Source: Lampris incognitus
Lineage: Eukaryota; Chordata; Actinopteri; Lampriformes; Lampridae
Length of the DNA stretch: 64,000 nucleotides
Direction: 5' to 3'
NCBI RefSeq assembly: GCF_029633865.1
Contig: NC_079214.1
Coordinates: 26,877,724-26,941,723 of the forward strand
In this document: positions 35,701-47,700 of the stretch, in pieces
Layout: each line of letters opens with the position of its first letter
Position numbering within the stretch: the first letter of the stretch is position 1
Position numbers and translations under genes: made by a program
The notes under the pieces: model-generated
What the model saw: only the letters and a program-made list of their open reading frames with translations
Databases searched by the model: none
What the model was told of the DNA's origin: nothing

Positions 35701-38700
35701 TCCTATTATCGGCGCGGATTTTCTGTGTGCTAATGGTCTGCTGGTTGATGTTGCAAACCGCCGTTTAATTGATGCTGTGTCTTTCGCCCCTGTTCCGTGC
35801 GAGACAGGGGGAGCCGGGCCGTTAACACACGCTAACTTTTTGGCATTAGGGGATGTTTTTCAGCGTTTGCTGGCGGATTTTCCATCGGTGACTGCGCCAG
35901 CCTTTTCCACCGCGGTTACTAAACACGGGGTAGAACACTTCATTCCCACTCTGGTACCGCCAGTTTTTGCGCGCGCGCGGCGCCTCGACGCGGTAAAATT
36001 GGCTATAGCTAAGGAGGAGTTCGCCATCATGGAGCGTCTGGGTATAGTGAGGCGTTCCAACATCCCGTGGGCCTCGCCGCTTCACATGGTGCCCAAGGCG
36101 GATGGGTCGTGGCGGCCTTGCGGCGATTTTCGCCGCCTGAACAACGTCACCGCCAATGAGCGCTATCCCATCCCACACATACAGTACTTTTCCATACGCC
36201 TGGCAGGTACCACTATCTTCTCCAAGGTGGACCTGGTGCGCGGCTATCATCAAGTTCCCGTGCGCGCAGAGGACGTGCTCAAGACCGCAGTGATCACCCC
36301 GTTTGGGCCTTGGCTTGAAGGGGGCAGCGCAAACCTTTCAGAGGCTGATGGTGTTTCGTGACCTTGCTTTCGTGTTCGTTTATCTCGACGACATATTAGT
36401 GGCCAGTCCGTCAGCTGAAGAGCACCTGGCGCACCTGAAACAGGTTTTCCGTCGTCTGGACGAACACGGCCTGATAGTCAACCCGGCCAAGTGTAAGTTT
36501 GGAGTGCCGGTGGTTGACTTCTTCGGTCACCGCATTTCGCCGCAAGGCGCGGTCCCGTTGCCTTCTAAGGTGCAAGCGGTGGCGGAATTTCCCTGCCCAG
36601 TCTCTGTTAAGGCATTGCAGGAATTCTTGGGAATGGTGAATTTCTATAACCGTTTCCTCCCTCGCGCTGCCCACCTCCTTCAGCCACTTTACGAAGCCCT
36701 GCGGCTTAAGTAGGCTAACGACCCTGTCGACTGGACTCCCGAACAGGTCCAGGCCTTTGACGGAGCTAAGTGCGCCCTGGCTAACGCTGCCCTCCTCGCC
36801 CATCCCACACCCACGGCGTCCATAGCTTTAACATCCGATGCGTCTGACATAGCCGTGGGGGCTGTGGTTGAACAGCGTGTGGCGAATGCGTGGCAGCCAC
36901 TCGCATTTTTTAGCCGCAAACTGCGGGATAGCGAGCGCAAGTACAGCGTTTTTGACCGGGAGTTGCTGGCACTGCACCTTGCAACCCGGCATTTCCGCTT
37001 CCTCCTGGAGGGTCGCCCATCCACGGCTTATGTGGATCATAAGCCGCTGACTTTTGCCATGTCCAAGGTGACTGAGCCGTGGTCTGCTCGTCAACAGCGC
37101 AACCTAGCGGCGATCTCCGAGTTCACAACGGACATTCAGCATGTGGCCGGGAAGTCCAACCCTGTTGCTGATTGTCTGTTGCGTGTGCTTGTGTGTCCTG
37201 TGCACCTCGGTGTGGATTTCTCCGCTATGGCTGCCGACCAGCCCAGCGACCCGGACGTCCTTGCCCTTAGGTCAACGCGTACCGGTCTCAAGCTAGAGGA
37301 CGCTGTGATGCAGGAAGGCAGTCCTGCCCTCCTCTGCGATGTCTCCACCGGCCGTCCCCGCCCCGTTGTTCCAGTGACCTGGCGCCGTCGAGTTTTCGAT
37401 TCGATTCACTCCCTCTCGCACCCTGGAGTTCGGGCGTCGGTGAAGTTGGTCGGTTCCAAGTTCGTCTTGCCTGGCCTCCGCAAGGACGTCAAGGGGTGGG
37501 CAGCTGCATGTGTAGCGTGCCAGCACGCTAAGGTCCACCAGCACACTAAATCGCCCCTCGAACCGTTTCCGATCCCGGCCAGACGTTTCGACCACGTGCA
37601 TGTGGACCTGGTGGGCCCTCTACCTTCTTCACAGGGTTTTACGCACCTGCTCACAATGGTAGATCGGACCACCAGGTGGCCAGAGGCTGTCCCTCTATCC
37701 TCCACAACATCCTCGGATGTTGCACGCGCTTTTCTTTCCTCCTGGGTCGCCCGTTTCGGCACTCCGTCAGATATCACCTCAGACAGGGGCCCCCAGTTCG
37801 TGTCAGAGCTCTGGTCGGCACTTGCGCGATCCTTGGGTGTGCAGGTACACCGCACTACCGCGTATCACCCTCAGGCTAACGGCTTGTGTGAACGTTTTCA
37901 CCGGTCGCTCAAGGCGGCGCTGCGCGCTGCGCTCTCGGATAGTAACTGGGTGGAGCGTTTACCTTGGGTTATGCTCGGGTTGCGTTCGGTTCCTAAGGAG
38001 GACCTCGACGCGTCACCCGCTGAGTTGGTGCTCGGTCAGCCGCTCCGCGTCCCTGGGGAATTTTTGCCTGGGAGTTCCGCTCCTCGACCCCGTCCGGCCG
38101 TTTATCCTTTTTTGTCCGACAGCACTGGGGTTCCAGGCCCCGTTCACCACTGTTTTCCGCGGTCGTTCGTGCCTGCGGAGCTCATGTCGGCTCGTTTTGT
38201 TTTTGTACGGCATGATGCTCACCGCTCACCCCTCTAACCCCCATACGATGGCCCATTTCGGGTTCTTGAGACGGGTCCTAAGGGTTTTGTGCTAGATATG
38301 GGAGGGCGTAGGGAGCGTGTCACCCTTGATAGGCTTAAACCGGCTTACAGGGTGGCAGGCGAAGTTGTGTTTCCGGCCCAGGTTCCCCGTCGGGGTCGTC
38401 CTCCTTCCAGGACCCCGGCAGTGTCTTCACGGGTTCAGCGTTCTGCTTCTCAGCCGGCTTTGGACTGTGTTTCACCTACGGTTTCGGCTGAGGGACGGCG
38501 CAGCCGTTATGGCAGGCTGCTTAAGCCTCCAGTGAGACACTAATTTTCTTTCCAGGAGTCCCTTCTGGGTGTTTGGGGGGGGGGGGGCTGTGTGGCGGAC
38601 ACTAGGGGCTATGCCTCTCACCCAGCAGGACTGTGAGCTGGGGGCGTGGTTTACGTTCCCGGACTCGCCGGTGCAGGGTTGTTCCTGCTGCAGTTGGTTT

Positions 38701-41700
38701 TTGGAGTTGAGGAATAAATATCAAACTCGTCTTGGTCTCCTGTGTTTTTCCTCATTCCTGCCACAACATCACATTTATCATGGCAGAATTGAATATGACC
38801 GAAACAGAGAATCCTGCCCCACAGTCAGAGCTAGAGAATCAGATAAATAGACTACAGCTTAAATTAGTAAGCTACAAGAGGCTCTCAACGAAACGCTAGA
38901 GACTACCGAGATAGAACACTTAGAGAAGGAAATTAAAACTAAGGAAGAAACACTAAGTAGCCTCCAAAGTCAACTTGAAGAACAAAATGGAGATAGCCTC
39001 CGACGCTCGACTCGAGTGAAGATCTCGACTCCTAAAATGCTTGAACTGCAACAAGAGGAGGTGAGGAAGAAGGAGAGAAAGCTCCTCTCAGCGTACGAAA
39101 AATGGAAGAGTCGAGCTCGTGAGTCAAGAGAGCGGCTAAAGAAAGACCTCAAGGAAACTGAGCTGGCATCTCTGCTTGATACTTTGGAGAAGGATAAAGA
39201 GGCTGTGTTGAACACCTATAATGACATACGAGGTCACTTCACACCCTCAGCCGAAATGAGAAGCCGTGTTGATGCATGTGAGGCAGCTACAACAGAGATT
39301 AAGAAAATCGCCTACGAGAGGATTGTAGACATCGATTTAGATTTTGATGGAGAACAAGCACAACGACGTCTCAAGGAGCTACTCAAGGGCGGCTATGCGC
39401 GCTCAATCTATGGATCCACTGTCTCAAGAGTGTCAAAGTCAGTCCTCAGCCACGAAGGCAGCACTTTAACAGTCAAACGTGTGGACGCGGCAGCAGAGCT
39501 TGCAGCAAAGGAAGCGGAGTTCGAAGGGTTGCTTGAAGAAGATAAGCAAAGGGAGAAGATACAACGTTTGGAGGAGCAACAAAGGACACTAGAGGAGCAA
39601 CGAAGAACGCTAGAGGAGCAACAAAGGTGGCAGCTTGAAGTGGAAAAACGCGCTCTTGAACATCTACAAGCAGAAAAGGACTTAAGGGCTGCACGGGCCA
39701 GACTTCAAGTCTATAACCAGGGAACATCACAGGGCGGCAGTGTCCACTCTAATGATCCTGAAAGAAATCTTCACGGCTCCCCAGCTACCAGCAACCAAAC
39801 CCTCAATATGACGGCATCGTCACCTGACGTAAATGTGTCGTCCCTCGCCCGGGCCCTCCAAGATAGTATAGCCCTGAATAGACTTCCAGTGCCAGAGCCA
39901 TCGGTATTTAATGGCGACCCCATTCACTTCATTGAGTGGAGAACTTCATTCATGTCACTCATTGACTCAAAGGCCATCTCCTCAGCAGACAAGCTTTACT
40001 ACTTGAGGAAATATGTAGGCGGCCCAGCTCGTAAGACACTGGAAGGGACCTTCTACAGAAACGACGGCGAGTCTTACAAGGACGCATGGAGCAAACTGAA
40101 TCACCGATACGGACAGGCCTTCATCATACAGAGAGCCTTCAGAGACAGGCTCACAAAGTGGCCAAAAATCCAACCAAGGGATGCAGAGGGACTTAGAGAC
40201 TTTTTCGACTTCTTGAACGCCTGCCAAGACGCAATGTCTCATGTGAAGAGCCTCGAAATATTGAACGACTGTGAAGAGAACATGAAGCTGGTCCACAAAC
40301 TGCCAGACTGGGCAGCATCTCGATGGAACAGGAAGGCTACGGAAGCCTTGGACAGGAATCAAGAATTCCCCAGCTTCAAGGACTTCACCACCTTCATGGC
40401 AAAGGAGGCAGCGATCGCATGCAATCCGATCACCTCACCTTATGCCTTACGCAACTCCGAGTCTAGCACAGCAAAACTGAATAACAGGGACCCTAAGAGG
40501 AACAAGGCGAGTGTTCTGAGTACGCAAACTGAAACGGACAGTGACAAGCAAAAGCCAGCCAGCGGAAAGGAAAAAACCCCCTGTGCGTTCTGCCAAGACA
40601 GCCAACATGGGCTACATGCATGTCCCAAGTTCATCGCCAAGACTCTGGAGGAGAGAAGAGAATTCGTGAAAGAGAACAAGCTCTGCTATGGCTGCACCAA
40701 ACCCGGCCATAGCGCGAAGGACTGTCGACATAGACATACCTGCAACACCTGCAAAGGCAAACACCCCACCTGTCTTCACAATGACAACCACGTGAAAAGG
40801 GAACCGTCTGCAGCTCGGGAAAACACTCCCCCAAGCAACGCTAATGAATCAGAAGCTGCCGCGACTGCAATGTCACATGCCGTCACGACTGGACAGTCTA
40901 CCAACACATCGATGATTGTGCCCGTATGGGTGTCGTCCAAGAACAACTCAGGAACAGAAAAACTTGTCTACGCCCTGCTGGATACACAGAGTGACACCAC
41001 ATTCGTCCATCAGGAAGTGAGCAGCGCTCTAAAGGCAGAGTCCTGTCCAGTGAAACTGAAGTTAACGACAATGATAGGACGTGACACCATCGTGAAAAGC
41101 CAACGAGTCTCGGGGCTTCGTGTGCGCGGTTACAGATCTTCCCTCCACATCGACTTCCTCCTGCCTACACTAAGGACGGTATACCGGTGAACCGCGCCCA
41201 CATTCCGACAAGTGAAACAGCCAGACAATGGAATCATCTCTCCGCAGTCATAGACGAGATTCCACCACTGCAAGATTGTGATATTGGTCTTTTAATAGGA
41301 TACAACTGTGCGAGGGCAATGGCACCAAGAGACGTAATAGCAGGAGGAAATGAAGAGCCTTACGCAATCCGAACCGACCTTGGATGGAGCATCGTGGGTT
41401 GCTCTTCACCGTGCCTTGACATTCCAAGCGTGGTGAGACAGTGTTTCCGGGTAGCTGTGAAGGAGCTCCCGCCAGTCACCCCTGCAGATGCTATTCGCAT
41501 TCTGGAGTCCGACTTCAAAGATGCCAAGGAGGATGAAAAGACGGTGTCCCAGGAAGATATCTTGTTCCTGGACAAACTCAAAAACGGCATCCAGAAGAAC
41601 AGTCAAGGTCACTACGAAATGCCCTTACCTTTTAAGGAGAGACCCAACCTACCTGACAACAAACAGCTTGCCATCGTTCGTCTCAGCCATCTGAAGAGGA

Positions 41701-44700
41701 AGCTGTCAAAGGATGAAAGATACAAAGAACAGTACATCAAGTTCATGGAGGATGTCATACAAAAAGGGTGACGCAGAGGAAGTACATGATGATGGGAAGG
41801 AAGGAGAAAAATGGTACATACCTCATCATGGTGTCTACCATGCCAAGAAGCCAGAGAACTTTGTGCCCTGGGTGGCCTTAGACTCCACAAATTTGTGTCC
41901 AACGACAGAGCTGTAATAGAAAGCATACCGTCATCTGAACGTGCATCAGAAATCAAAGATCTTAACCTTACCTTGGATGACCTACCTTCAGAAAGAGCAT
42001 TGGGGATCCAATGGCACATCGAGTCAGACTGCTTCAAGTTCAACGTCAATCTCAAGGATCAACCTGCAACACGCCGAGGTATACTGTCTACGGTTGCCTC
42101 CTTGTATGACCCCCTAGGATTTGTCGCCCCATTCTTGCTCATCGGAAAGGGAGTACTGCAGGAAATGTGCAGACATGGAACGGGTTGGGATGATCCTCTG
42201 TCTGATGAACTTCGCCTACGGTGGGAGAGATGGAAAAATGACCTTACCAACATGGAGAAGATAGACATTCCCCAGAGCTATGCACCTGCAAACTTTAGGA
42301 GGGTCACCAGACAGGGGTTAAACCACTTCTCCGATGCAAGCACGACTGGCTACGGACAGTGTTCATATCTGAGACTCAGAAATTAAGAAGGAGACGTTCA
42401 CTGCGCCCTAGTCATGGCAAAATCACGAGTTGCTCCCACGAAGGTCACCACAATCCCAAGACTAGAGCTAACAGCTGCAGTCGTCTCAGTGAAAACCAGC
42501 AATGTGCTGAAAGAAGATGATCTGCCTAGAAATGAATGGAGTTTGGGTAGAGTTTTAGAGACTGTAGTCGATAGAGATGGACTGGTTAGGAGGGTGAAGA
42601 TCTGTCTAGGCAAAAAAGGTGAACAGCTCACCAAGCAGACAGTGCTTGAACGGCCAGATCAAAAACTGGTCTTGTTACCAGATAGTGACTAGTTAGTTAC
42701 TAACTAACACATGCCTTGCATCTCTTGAGATGCGTTTTTTATTTTGTTTTAAAATACTTGACACTCCTTTCCCACGATACATATGGTTTATGGTCATTTT
42801 GAGTTGAGAAATCATTTGTTTTTGCTTATGCTCGATTTTCTGTATTCGAAACATTAATGATTTGGTGGGAGTGTAAATGACCCATATAATTTTGTCAAAA
42901 TATTTTTTTATTATTATTGATTTGTATGGTGCTCATTATTGATTTGTATTTGGTGCCTAAAGTACAGTCCTGATTGATATTAACAGCGAATTACACTTCC
43001 TTTTGTCATGTGACCTTTATTTGAAAAACTCTGGTCTCCCATGATGCTGTGCGCTGCTGCGAGAAAACGGCAGAACAAAACTGAAAGTTGAACACGATGG
43101 TCATGTTCGCTATGCACAGAACGAGTTCACAACTTATAATTCATTGATCATCATAATTTATTTAGCACCTAAATGGAAGGCGAACAGGTATGAGTGCCGA
43201 TTGACTGTTTGGTTCGAATTTCGTTATGTTTTTATTTACAATGTGTTCTTTGTGATTTGGAGATCGCTAATGATAACCTAATGCTAGCTAGTGCTATGCA
43301 CCCCGTACTGGTGGCTAGCTATGGGGGAAACGTGGTTGCACATATAATTGAATGATTGTTTTATGTATATGCTTTCAGCTCTTACGGTGGTTCTATGGTG
43401 TGTCTACGGTGTGACTAGTAAAATGCTGCAATAAATGGTCTGATACCGCACCACGGACCCATCAGTCGTTATTGGAGTGCATCGTCTGAATAAAGTCCGG
43501 CTGGAATGCTAAACAGAGGTCAGTTACTTTGGACACAGGCTCACACATGACGGCATCAAACCAGACCCCGAAAAGGTAAAAGCTGTGAAGGAGATGGAGC
43601 CACCACGGAACAAGGCTGAGCTGGAGACCATTATGGGGATGGTGAACTACCTGGCTCAATTCGCCCCCAGGCTGTCCGAAGTAAATGCACCCCTCCGCCA
43701 GCTCTTGAAGTAAAGCAGTGAGTTTGTATGGGATGAAATGCACCACTCCTCTTTCCAGCAGATGAAGGACCTCATCACACGAGAGCCAGGACCTGTGCTC
43801 ACCTACTATGACCCCAACAGGGAGCTGAGGCTTCAAATCGACGCGTCTAAGAGTGGCTTAGGGGCAGTGCTCCTACAGGAAGGTAAGCCCATCGTGTACG
43901 CTTCCAAATCACTCACAGCCACAGAAGAAAACTATGCTCAAATAGAGAAAGAACTATTTGCTGTTCTCTTTGGGTGTAAACGTTTTCATCAATATGTCTA
44001 CGGGCACAAGGTCATCGTAGAATCAGATCACAAGCTGTTGGAGTTGATACCGAGAAAGCCCCTTGCAATAGCTTCTCCACGCTGGCAACGAATGATCCTG
44101 CAGCTGCAGAAATATGACATCGCCATCATCCATTGTCCAGTTAAAGATATTCCTGTTGCAGACACACTCTCCAGGAAGTCAATAGCCTACAGTGACCACA
44201 CTCTGAGTGAGGGCATGGATACTCAGGTTCACACAGTCATCAGCAACCTGCCAGTGAGTGACAGAAAGCTTGCTGACATCAGAGCAGCAACTGAACAGGA
44301 CAGTCAGCTCACCATGTTGAAGCAGACGATACTGTCAGGATGGCCTGAGGTGAGAAAAAGATGCCCGCCCACCATAGCTAAATACTGGAACCACAGGGAT
44401 GAAGTATCCGAAATGGATGGAATCCTATTCAAAGGTGAGAAAATCATTGTCCCACACTCTCTCAGAGCAAACATGCTTACATGCATACACACTCCACACC
44501 TAGGCATGGAGAAAAGTAAGCAGAGAGCCAGAGACATCCTGTCAGGAAAGGAAAGGGAAAAGAAATCAAGGCCATGGTGAAGAAGTGTGCCATCTGCCTT
44601 GAACATCAAAAATCAAACTCAAAAGAGCCAATGATGTCATGCGAAATTCCGGAGAGGCCGTGGCAAGTCATTGCCACTGATCTGTTTTCCTGGAAGGGAG

Positions 44701-47700
44701 AGGACTATGTAGTAGCTGTTGATTACTACAGCAGGTACTTCGAGCTTGAGAGGCTGTATTCTACCACGTCATCAGCGGTGATCCGAAAGCTGAAAGCCAT
44801 GTTCTCTTTTTGGGTGTGTCAGCGCCCTCTATGGGTGGCACAGGCACACCCAGGCACACCCGTGGCTACGTGCCAGGTCAAGTCAAGTCAAGTTTATTTA
44901 TATTGCACGTTTAAAACAACCTCAGCTGAACCAAAGTGCTGCACAAGCTTAAAATACAATCTAGAATAAGTGACACATATGACTATGAAATATATGTAAA
45001 GAAGACGAATATAAAATGTAAACAATAAAACATAAGAGCAAAAGTATATTTGCACAATAAAATCACGGTGTCAAGCTCAGCTTGATTTGAGTGCCAGCGA
45101 GAAGACGTAGGTCTTTAACAATGTTTTAAAAGTCTCTAGTGTCTGAGCAGATCTTATGTGTACTGGTAAGTTGTTCCAGAGATCAGGGGCAGCCACTGCA
45201 AAGGCTCTGTTGCCCCTGTTCTTAAGCCTGGATCTCAGAACATAGAGCATCTGGTTTGTTGACTTGAGTGCTCTGACTGGTGTATGATGATGTATTAGTT
45301 CAGATAAATAAGATGGTGCCAGCCCATTTAAAGACTTAAAAACAAGTAATAAAATCTTAAACTGGATCCTAAAACAGACAGGAAGCCAATGAAGGGAGGC
45401 CTGTACAGGCGTTATATGATCACGTTGTTTCTTTCCTGTCAGAAGGCGAGCAGCTGCATTTTGTACAAGCTGCAGGTGATGAAGCGACGACTGAGCCACA
45501 CCAACATACAATGAATTACAATAATGCAAAGGAGAGGTAATAAATACATAAATTAACCTTTCAAGATCATTTGGAGGGAGATAGGCCTTTACTTTTCCCA
45601 GAAGTTGCAATTGAAAAAAAACTTGTTTTGACTACTGAGCTTATTTGTTTATCAAAGTTAAAAGAGCTGTCAAAAATCACACCAAGATTCCTAACAGAAG
45701 AGTGACTGTAGGAAGCTAAAGGGCCAAGAGCGCTTTCATAACCATCCAGAAGATCAGGTCGTCCTTATACAATCATTTCAGTCTTATTTTGATTTAGATT
45801 CAGGAAGTTTAACTCCATTCATGTTTTGACATCCTTTAAACAACTAAGCAAAGCCTATATAGAATCTCTGCTGTTTGTTTTTATAGGCAGCAAAAAGATT
45901 AAAACAATGAAAAAATGAAAAGGTCAGGCTTAAGTGAAATCATAAATGAAACTCAAACCGGCTCCATGACTAAAAACCCGCAACAATGTAACATTGACCA
46001 CCAAAGGCGGATGTTAGCGGGTTTTTTGGTCAGTGTGAATTGTGAAAGGATAGACATATAAGTTGTGACACTGGGCTTATTCTTGATCTAATAGATTTCT
46101 CTGAATATGTAGAATCAGACACTTTAATTTTATTTCTGGGTTTTTATAAGGCACTGTGGAGCATCAGTTCCCAGGTCACTGCAAACTTTTGGCTTTGGTA
46201 AAACATTCAACTCTAATGTTAGAATGCTCTATAAAGATATCATTAGGTGTGTCATGTTATTTCCAAATACCATCAAAAGATTTTCAGTTCGCCGATCCAT
46301 CGGCGAAGGTTGCTCCAGTTCTCCATTTCACTTTCTTATAGTTGTTGAATTGCTTTTAATACATATTTTACATTGCCATAAATGTGAAATCTGTCTGTAT
46401 AACACGGAGGACACTTTACTGTATGATATAGTTAAAATAAAGTATTGAATACCTTGGAAAACATATTTTAAAAAATCTTAATGAATGACAAGAAAATAAT
46501 TTTAAGCCCAAAATACAAAAAAACAAAAAATATATTCAATATGTGGCTTCAGAGATACTTGTCCCTGCTTAAGTAAAGCGGATGGTGTCTCTAGATTTGT
46601 TTACCCCCCGCTCTCTCGTTTCACCCAACAATTCCTTTGTAAGGAAATAACACTTTAATTAACTTTATTTGGAAAAATAAATGCCTTCACTTGAAAAAAG
46701 AGATTTTAGCAGGCCCGAGAAGTGAAATTGGCATGGAGATATATGAACTATACCTTCAAAGTAAAATGGATAAAAGAATATTTGAAAGCTTCAGAATGCT
46801 TTTGGTACTTCGTACCGCAGAATATTTTTAGAAAAATGGGAGGCCTACAATTTTTATTACAATGTAATTATGATGAAACAAAATTACCACAAAAGTTGTC
46901 TAAATTTCATGAACAGGTTGTTACGGCAGCAAAATTAAGCTTTATCCACAATTTCTCTCCCCACATAACTATTATAATGGAACAATGAGTACCTTAACCA
47001 GAAACAATAAGTCACTATATTTGAAACATTGGATTGACAGGAATACAATTTTTCTGGCAGAGTTAACAAAATGATGAAGCTCAAATTCTCAGCTATGAGG
47101 AATTTCTCAGATCTAAAAATTTTCCTGTCACTTATAAAGAATATAAAATGCAAATAAATGATATTCATAGTGGAATCCTTCAGATGATAAAATGCCACTC
47201 TGAGAGACAAGAGTTACAGGAAATATTTCTACTGCAAAAGCAAAATTACTCCACATGGGAAATTTGTGTTGAAGTCCTATTTTTCTAATATTCACTGGGA
47301 AACAAAATGGCTTTGCCAGATTATAAACAAGAAGAAATGTGCTCATGCAGTTAGTATGCTACTAGAATTTTTTTTAAAGAATTCTTGACTTTACTGCTCT
47401 CTCTGTTGTTATTTTACATCATCATCATTATTATTATTATTATTACATTTACCCAAGGTCCTGTTGCCATGTTGAATGACAGTGGAGACTGGAGAGTGAA
47501 GAGTGGAGTCATACCTGTTATGTTATCCTCATTCTAACTTTTCGTTTTTTTTTAATTTTGAAAAATATAATATATCTTACAATATATGACCTTAAGACAA
47601 AAACAGAAGAGAACAATTTAGTCAATGTATACGGAGTTTGGTCAAGCAAATCACAAATCACCATCGTCTATGTGGTTGTATGGCACTCTAGTTACAGAGC

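Larger units (their letters stand above)
34491..38765 (+). mobile_element. Ty3/gypsy element D, full length with LTRs
   Basis: 175-bp LTRs (TGTGGCGGACACTAGG...CTGCCACA) at both ends and a 4-bp ACAT target duplication at 34487-34490 and 38766-38769. gag and a nearly complete pol lie between. It inserted into the BEL leader just upstream of the BEL gag ATG. About four LTR differences by eye. Confidence 0.93.
29679..43513 (+). mobile_element. BEL/Pao LTR retrotransposon, interrupted by two gypsy elements
   Basis: LTRs starting TGTAAATGACCC lie at 29679 and 42872. The body has a coiled-coil gag, CCHC knuckles, a DTQSD protease and a partial RT typical of the BEL/Pao superfamily. It inserted into element C with CAGAG duplicated. 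Its left LTR was later split by element E (29886-33365) and its leader by element D (34491-38765). The central RT, most of RNase H and all recognisable integrase are deleted. Confidence 0.87.

Noticed and set aside
39570-39630. Tandem repeat or CRISPR-like array
   Set aside because: The [10 protein letters not shown] repeats are coding repeats in the BEL gag coiled coil, without spacers of constant length.
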